From Aphrophora alni (Eukaryota > Arthropoda > Insecta > Hemiptera > Aphrophoridae), in NCBI GenBank assembly GCA_963513935.1, contig OY740770.1, forward strand, positions 85,843,267 through 85,907,266: DNA of 64,000 nucleotides, in the 5' to 3' direction. The notes beneath the pieces were generated by a model. The model made no database searches. It saw nothing but the letters and a program-made list of their open reading frames with translations, and had not been told where the DNA came from. Of the stretch, positions 58,201 through 64,000 are shown one piece after another. A program made the translations under genes and the position numbers. How positions within the stretch are numbered: position 1 is the stretch's first letter; each line of letters opens with the position of its first letter.

Positions 58201-59829
58201 TTAAAATAGCTACTTAAAAAAAACTCTTTATATGGATAAAGGCAATTATTGATAGTGTTTTATTAATAGTTACCAAAAACCATTATCCCTTACTCAATAG
58301 CTGTAAACAAAGCTATTTTAAATTACAAAATTAGAAACAACATACACAAATGTATATAGTTTTATTTTTATTATATCACTAAACATATTGGATATCACAC
58401 GTGCTAGCAAGTTTATTTTTAGAAGTTCAAGCAATATGATCTTCCTCGTGAAACCCCTACATGCTGGGACTAAGCAATGTCCTTCGATTCTATCTCTTTT
58501 ATATGCGCTGTATATTGGAAAACTTTTAGTTGAAGAAATTAGAAAAATAAAACTTAAATGCCGAAACACGAGAATGTTATGCTTAGAATAAACTTTTAGA
58601 GCATCCACGTCTTTTCTTTTTCCAACAAGCTTTTCTGTAAAGTGTAAAGAGCTAAAATATCATTTAAATTTAGTAAAATATTCACAAAGTTTCTAAAGTA
58701 TTGAACAATGTGTCGTAAGCCTATGCTAAATTACTTGGTCGTTTATCAAACATAGATCAGTGGATATCAAGAGCACAACTTTCAAAGACATAAAGCGAGA
58801 AAACTGGCAAAACTGTTTATAAAAGAATCATTCATAAAGCTAACTCGTGTGTGAAAATGTTAGGAAACTCTTTGATATAGTATGGTAATTTGCTACCAGA
58901 TCTGTTTTTATATTTTGTTAAGTGCTGAAACTGCACTTTAATACAGAATGTAGTCGTGCAATCTATTACGTCATTAAACTTTAATATTGGACAAAAGCTT
59001 CATAAAACATACATGAAGTTCAGTATATATTGCTAGCGACATAATTTTGTTAAGCTTGTAAAGGTATGAAATATTTTTTATTTAGAACACTTAATATTAA
59101 AATCTAGAAATTTTATTTGATTTTATCGTTTTTGCATAACTATTTCCAACCCATAATTGTTATTACACATAATTTGGACATTATTGTGTGGCTGTTACTT
59201 CAACAAGTATAAATAAATAAATAAACGTTTATTCACATTTTGATCAAGATCTGAAATCTTTTCTTAATACATAATAAACGGAGACAAGAAACAGACTATA
59301 ATTTATAGCGCAGACAGAAAGAACTAGATTATTTACATTTCCTTAGTAAACGTTACTCTCTTAGAAATGTTTTCATAATTCAGTGCCTATTTAAAGATTA
59401 ATTTTACATCAAAATTTCTACTCTACATAGCTCTTAGATTACATAACTAAGTTGGGCCTAAAATTATTTTATTTTACAATAATTTAGATAAACTCAATAT
59501 AATTTAAATATGTATTTTTTTAGGTGGTGGGATTATTTTATTATGATTTTGTGACGTATGTCGATTTATTGATTAATTTGTATATTCCCGGTGCTTGTAT
59601 TTTTTAAAATTTTGCTTAATTCCAAAGGCGGTTCGATTTGTTTTATCTTATATTTATTATTTTATTTTGGTAAGTTCTGTTTCATTTTTAAAAGGTGTAA
59701 ATTAATTGAATTATTTGTTATTTGAGCAAGTATTTCTGTTACATTTGTATTTCTCTTTGAAGGAAATTTCAAAAAGGGATTCCTTTTTTTTCGTCTAAAA
59801 TTTACTGTTTTTATATTTCTTTATTGCAG
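55253..59829. other. Long stretch without recognised genes
   Basis: AT-rich. Open frames of 66-96 codons at 56175, 58318 (minus) and 58388 show no recognisable motif; the last two overlap on opposite strands. No repeat longer than a few tens of bases was noticed. Confidence 0.45.
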
Positions 59830-59889
59830 TGGAATAAAATTTGTTTTATATCTTATTAAAACGCGAGCCCTTCACAAACTCTTTTCCAG
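59830..59889 (+). other. Candidate 60-nt exon
   Basis: A pyrimidine-rich tract ending TTTCTTTATTGCAG (59829) precedes 60 nt that end CTTTTCCAG followed by GTAAAC (59890). One frame is open, phase 1 (GIKFVLYLIKTRALHKLFS). It is not a known family, and no neighbouring exon is recognised. Confidence 0.25.
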
Positions 59890-59894
59890 GTAAA

Positions 59895-60270
59895 CGTTTC
59901 ATAAGACCACACATTAAAAGGTACATTTTGAAAACATATAAAAGAAATAACACTTTAATACAACAGTATGTATCACAAAAAAAAAATAAAATCAAGATTA
60001 ATTTTTTAAATATTTTTTGTGGAAATAAGAAATAGAGAAACTTGTTCGAACCTACGTGGGGAATGTTACTATTTGTGTAAATAAAGTTATAAACGCATGT
60101 TAGGAAACGAAATTTAACATATTTCTTTTGAATAAAAAAACAACCATAAACAATTACATACAAATGCTTACTACAACACTACTCTTAAGGGCTAATTTAA
60201 AGTGAGTACGGGCTTGGCAACACGAAGGAACCTAACTGGATCTACACCTTTTTTCATGTAGTCTTTGGTT
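59895..60270. other. No gene recognised
   Basis: The overlapping 105-codon minus-strand open frame (59846-60163) is Phe/Leu/Ile-rich, as expected from AT-rich DNA, and has no motif. Confidence 0.4.
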
Positions 60271-60273
60271 AGA

Positions 60274-60274
<1 letters not shown>

Positions 60275-60333
<59 letters not shown>
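60275..60333. repeat. (CT)n microsatellite
   Basis: About 29 uninterrupted CT dinucleotides. It abuts the dispersed repeat shared with 9.0 kb. Confidence 0.97.
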
Positions 60334-60335
<2 letters not shown>

Positions 60336-60336
<1 letters not shown>

Positions 60337-60455
60337 TTTCTTATCTGGTCTTTCTTGACCAAATCTTGTTCTTTTCTGACCCAGACGCTATAAGAGTAAT
60401 CGAGGGCTAGGGGGGGGGGTAGTCTTTATTTTGTGTGTTCCCTTTTTATTAGGTG
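60336..60455. repeat. Dispersed repeat copy 2 (pairs with 9011-9170)
   Basis: GTCTTTCTTGACCAAATCTT, CTGACCCAGACGCTATAAGA and AGTCTTTATTTTGTGTGT match copy 1 in order. A G10 homopolymer (60411-60420) has expanded inside this copy. Confidence 0.6.
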
Positions 60456-61319
60456 ATAATTATTGCTACTATCGAGATGAAAAAAAAAATACTGCAATAC
60501 CAGTTCTCTCATTTGGTCAACAACAAAATGATCGATATGTCAGTAATTAGAGGGGAGTTAGATGAAAAGAAGAGGAACATGCGATCTTATCTTGATCACC
60601 AACAACCACGGATAATAATAATAAGGGCAGAATATAGCAGAAGGTAATCAATTGCTGTAACACAATCACGATCAACGATGAGGTGATTGTAAAAAATACA
60701 GAAAAAGCACTATATCGTATATTATTTTTGTTAGGCTTGAATGTAATATAAATCATTAACATTCATGTTACTATCAAGATATTTTATATTATGTTAATAA
60801 ATGAGAAACATAAAACATTTTAAATCAGTACAAATTATATACACAATTTTTTTTCCATTTCGACCCGCCCAACCTTTAAAGCTGTTCAAAATGTACTTCA
60901 ATTTCATTTATGGTCGTGAATTTGCATTTTAAATGATTTGCTCTGTTAATTTAAAAATAATGTTAAATTGTTTACCCTTGACTGTCATCTAACTTTATGA
61001 TTTAACTTTAATATGGTATGTTCCTAAATTTACATATTTAGTTTTATATAAAAGCTATATATAACATATACGAAGAGTGGATTTGCCCTTGCACATCCTG
61101 ACGTTAAAAAAAATGGATTTAGATGCTCGCAATGCATGTATGCCATCCCGCTATCGGCGAATATTTCCAAAAAGCTATGAGGAGTGAGAGGAAATTAGAT
61201 ATTTCCTTTTAAAAACATATTTCAATAATCAAACACATTTTATATATGTTTTAATATGAAAGCCATGCCATTATCTTGCCCATATGAACTATACGAATAT
61301 TGACCATAACGAAATATTA
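60456..61319. other. No gene recognised
   Basis: Only short open frames and AT-rich sequence. Confidence 0.45.
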
Positions 61320-61870
61320 AACTAATACAAACTGTATGAACTATTGTATTATTCATTCACAATTATCATTAAAATCATATCACAACTCTCAATAACATCC
61401 AGTAGTAATGAAGAATAATATTCAAATGTGATAATTGGCTACGAATTATCTTAAATTACACACACACTCTAATTCAATATTGTGTTTACAATTAATTAAG
61501 ACAGCACTCTAAAACTATAACGAAACTGTTACTCGTAATCAAATTATCAGCAATAAACCTGGTTCTCCAGATGTAGTTAATAAGAAATCATCGAGCTTGT
61601 TGTTGACATTTTATAGTGTCATTTCACTAATGACCACAAAACAAATCCTCTTTTGTTTGGTTGGATATCATAGTTTTACGTGAATTTACAAACGTCTGTT
61701 ACTAATAGCGTATTCTGTGCATGTAAAGAAATCTCTGGCTAGAATATTCTAGCTTAGTAATATGTAAATAAATATTTGCATTCCTAGGACACCCTAGTTT
61801 TATGTGTTTATACGGAGGTTATTATAGGAATAAACTAGTGTCATGTTTGTAAAGAAATGTCTGGTATTGT
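61320..61870. repeat. Dispersed repeat, copy 2 (pairs with 53990-54470)
   Basis: See 53990-54470 for the shared blocks. Towards its right end a short motif repeats at about 125-bp spacing (CATAGTTTTACGTG at 61667, CCTAGTTTTATGTG at 61792). It occurs again as CTAGTTTTATGGG and CCTAGTTTAATGGG at 63591 and 63629. A perfect 16-bp palindrome GCTAGAATATTCTAGC lies at 61738-61753. Confidence 0.65.
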
Positions 61871-62149
61871 GGTCTAGCTGTTTGACTTGAATGATTTTCG
61901 TGTGCATTAATATAAGTATTAAATTGTTATAATTGAAAGTTGTAATGTACTTAATTATAAATGTTTTTAGATGACGTATAGGGATAGGAATGAAAATATG
62001 GATAAATAAATGGTACAAAAATATTGTACAACCTTTCTCAATTAGCAATCGCCAAAACCATATAAAAAAAAAACTTAAAACTATTCTTTACCAAAATGTT
62101 AGTACAGTAGTTGTTTATTAAAATTAGAAAATGAACCTTGACACCGTCG

Positions 62150-62150
<1 letters not shown>
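61871..62150. other. No gene recognised
   Basis: AT-rich sequence between the dispersed repeat and the TA microsatellite. Confidence 0.4.

Positions 62151-62204
<54 letters not shown>
62151..62204. repeat. (TA)n microsatellite
   Basis: About 27 TA dinucleotides. The last TA is also the target site of the mariner copy that begins at 62205. Confidence 0.95.
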
Positions 62205-62208
<4 letters not shown>

Positions 62209-62946
62209 GTTATCATACAAGAATAGCGGGGTTTTGATCATGATTTAAATGAAAATAGAATTGCTTACAGCTGATGTTGTTTATTTATCTTAATCGTTGT
62301 CTGAAACAGTTATTTTACATAAATAATAAATTTCGATATGTGCGCCATTAGTCGCTCGGCAAATGTTCAATCGATAATCAAGTTCTGCCAAACGTTAGTT
62401 AACATGTCTCTGTTACCGATTGTCATTCCTGCATTATTCATGTTCCTTAAGTGATTTAGGTCATGAATTTTGTTCTCGATAAAGAGATGTTTTTGATGTA
62501 CCACCTCAAGAAGAAATCGCAAGGTGGTGGTCTGGACTCCTTGGAGGTCACCGTATATGTCCTTGCCAGCGAATTAATTGATATCCAAACTTTTCATTCA
62601 AAGTGTCTGTGACAAATTCATTAAAGTGCGGGGTGCGACATCGAAACAAGTTGTTGAATGTTTTCGATTTCATCCAGCTGAGGAAAACAATAATTGATTA
62701 ATATATCGAGATACACAATTCTATTAATTGTCTTTTCAGCAAAGAATAACACACTCTTTACATAACTCTCCAGAAAACACAAATCAAGCTACCACAACAA
62801 TGCAAGATCTAATATTGAGGTTACAACAGCTGTTAAACAAACTTTTGGGTTATAGGCTATCAGCATTACCAATACAACACCACACAATTTCTCTACTGTC
62901 TTTGTATGCATTAATAAAACCCCACCATTCTTTTATGATTACCCTG
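62205..62946 (-). mobile_element. mariner-family element, 742 bp, truncated inside
   Basis: The left end CAGAGTTATCATACAAGAAT and the reverse complement of the right end CAGGGTAATCATAAAAGAAT continue as AGCGGGGTTTTGAT / GGTGGGGTTTTATT. TA is present on both sides (62203-62204, 62947-62948). It is too short for a complete transposase gene, and only the catalytic C-terminal part is legible on the minus strand. Confidence 0.9.
62320..62645 (-). pseudogene. mariner-family transposase C-terminal fragment
   Basis: The minus strand near 62640-62565 reads FNEFVTDTLNEKFGYQLIRW, matching the family block around H-x-V-x-L-x-E-x-F-x-WIGR. PPRSPD follows near 62545, the family's WPPRSPDLTPLDFFLW, which contains the last catalytic Asp; here TPLDFFLW is frameshifted (CDFFLRWY in another frame). 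A WQNLIID ... MAHISKF tail ends near 62325. Stops and frame changes are frequent. The first two catalytic residues are absent. Confidence 0.75.
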
Positions 62947-62948
62947 TA

Positions 62949-63673
62949 TTTAAATAGGGACAACATTTGTATCATTTTCCCCCGAAAAGCGTCCTCATCG
63001 TAAATCATATTTTATTAAAATATTGCTTTTAATTATGGCAATCATGTGTTTTTGTTTTTGTCAATTGTTTCTTTACTTTAATGAATTTTAATCATCTTAT
63101 TTGAGTGAAATCTGTAGACTGCTAGATAAATAAAAAAGTTCCTAGATATTACGAAATTAATCGTCACCATCGTTTTAATTGTAGAATACTGCATACAGTA
63201 TAGACACCAGGCAGTAGTTTCAAAAACTAGTTGAGATAAAACTCAAGATTCATTTTTCGACCCATCACATAATTGTCTCTTAGCTACTTGCATTCGATAA
63301 AGTAAAAGACGAAAGTACACATTTGAAATGTGAAAAAAAAGAAAAAAAAAGAAAAAAAAATTTGAAACTTAATACATTATATTTTCATTTAAAAACAATA
63401 TATTGAACTTATTATCACAATTTAAACCATAAAAACAATGTGTTGCTGAACATCTTTTATCTACATTTATGGTTATTTTGTGAATGGGGTATAACTATAT
63501 GTTTTTACGCGACCAAACAAATATTAAAACAAAATTATAGTGCGTTAACTTCACCCAACAAGGAGTGTAAACTACCTTCTGCTAGGGAGTCTAGTTTTAT
63601 GGGCGTAAACAAATGTTTAAAAGGGATACCCTAGTTTAATGGGTCGGTTTGTTTGTGGTTTAACTCTTTGCAG
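62949..63673. other. No gene recognised; A-rich tract
   Basis: Contains an A-rich run interrupted by single Gs at 63333-63361. A 64-codon open frame at 63440-63634 has no motif. Two CTAGTTT(T/A)ATGGG motifs lie near its end. Confidence 0.45.
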
Positions 63674-63818
63674 CAGACTCTTACATTTGTCGATGAATTG
63701 CATGCTCTGGTTCTGTCAGAGCTTTTAATCTACTTCATTCAAATGCAGTATTTCTCCACATTAAACCATTATAAAGAATTATATTTAGTTAAAATGCAGG
63801 AGTTAATACAAATGAAAG
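63674..63818 (+). other. Candidate 145-nt exon
   Basis: GGTTTAACTCTTTGCAG (acceptor with a NAGNAG alternative three bases on) precedes 145 nt fully open in one frame. They begin QTLTFVDELHALVLSELLIY and end VKMQELIQMK. AAAG|GTAAGTG is a consensus donor at 63819. The protein is not recognised; it would form mainly helix. A repeat-related block begins about 40 bp downstream, so this may belong to an unknown element. Confidence 0.3.
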
Positions 63819-63854
63819 GTAAGTGTGATACACCACACTGGACTAGGTTTAGTA

Positions 63855-64000
63855 GGTAATGGCTTAGATTAGGTCAAGTTGTTTTTGTGTATGTCATTTT
63901 GTAGGATATCCTTCCCCAACATATGTATAGTGTTCACGAAATGACTCTCCTCAAACGATATTGGTTTGAATGACCTCCACCAATACATCTTACTCTGCAT
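63855..64000. repeat. Diverged single relative of the 110-bp satellite
   Basis: ATGGCTTAGAT (63859), CCTTC.CCAACATATGT, GTGTTCACGAAATGAC and TTGGTTTGAATGACCTCCA follow the order of the 54.66-54.90 kb sequence (GTGGCTTAGAT, CCTTCACTAACATATCTG, GTGTTCACGAAATGAC, GTGGTTTGAATGTCATCAA). It is cut by the window end. Confidence 0.75.

Noticed and set aside
61738..61753. Perfect palindrome resembling a heat-shock element (AGAATATTCT)
   Set aside because: Only two inverted GAA units, in AT-rich DNA, inside a dispersed repeat and far from any gene.

Overview
The window is an AT-rich, repeat-dense piece of a eukaryotic nuclear genome. It has no operons and no intact long open reading frame, and almost everything recognisable is a decayed transposable element or a tandem repeat. 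The element mix (Ty3/gypsy, pogo, mariner, PIF/Harbinger, Penelope-like fragments, a non-LTR retrotransposon with an ATT tail, tRNA-headed SINE pieces) and a short interstitial TTAGG block suggest an arthropod, most probably an insect. The species cannot be told from the sequence. The window looks intergenic or like very large introns: no complete host gene is visible, only a few exon-like islands with good splice signals.

1-13 kb: a gutted Ty3/gypsy element on the minus strand (534-2790, with pol remnants), plain AT-rich DNA, a TTAGG block (6957), an AT microsatellite with a dispersed repeat (9.0 kb), and a frameshifted pogo/Tigger-type transposase (9630-11165, plus strand) followed by a cluster of short repeated motifs. 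13-21.4 kb: an LTR-like segment with two primer-binding-site-like motifs in an 82-bp tandem repeat (13.7-15.5 kb), a tRNA-headed SINE fragment, a mariner-type element with TA duplications (16698-17580), and a near-perfect 261-bp inverted repeat (20753-21388). 21.4-34 kb: microsatellites, a 33/28-bp minisatellite, two more copies of the hammerhead-like family seen in the inverted repeat, a truncated LINE (27921-29020), and a candidate 27-nt microexon (33554-33580).

34-45.7 kb: a second copy of the LTR family (minus strand), a 1.2-kb satellite of 100-bp units with 200- and 400-bp higher-order structure, another LINE 3' end, a ~500-bp tandem duplication that duplicates an exon-like segment with splice sites, and a ~0.9-kb element with long inverted arms. 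45.7-64 kb: LINE and SINE scraps, a PIF/Harbinger element with both of its converging genes (51046-52756), a mariner internal-deletion derivative (53295-53826), a 110-bp satellite (54678-55250) with a diverged relative at the window end, a repeat shared between 54 kb and 61.5 kb, and a mariner remnant inserted at the edge of a TA microsatellite (62205-62946).

The most interesting signal is a family of hammerhead-ribozyme-like motifs (about 20860, 21280, 25695, 26885, 39320, 43180). Their stem sequences differ between copies while pairing is kept, which points to selection on RNA structure, probably within Penelope-like elements.
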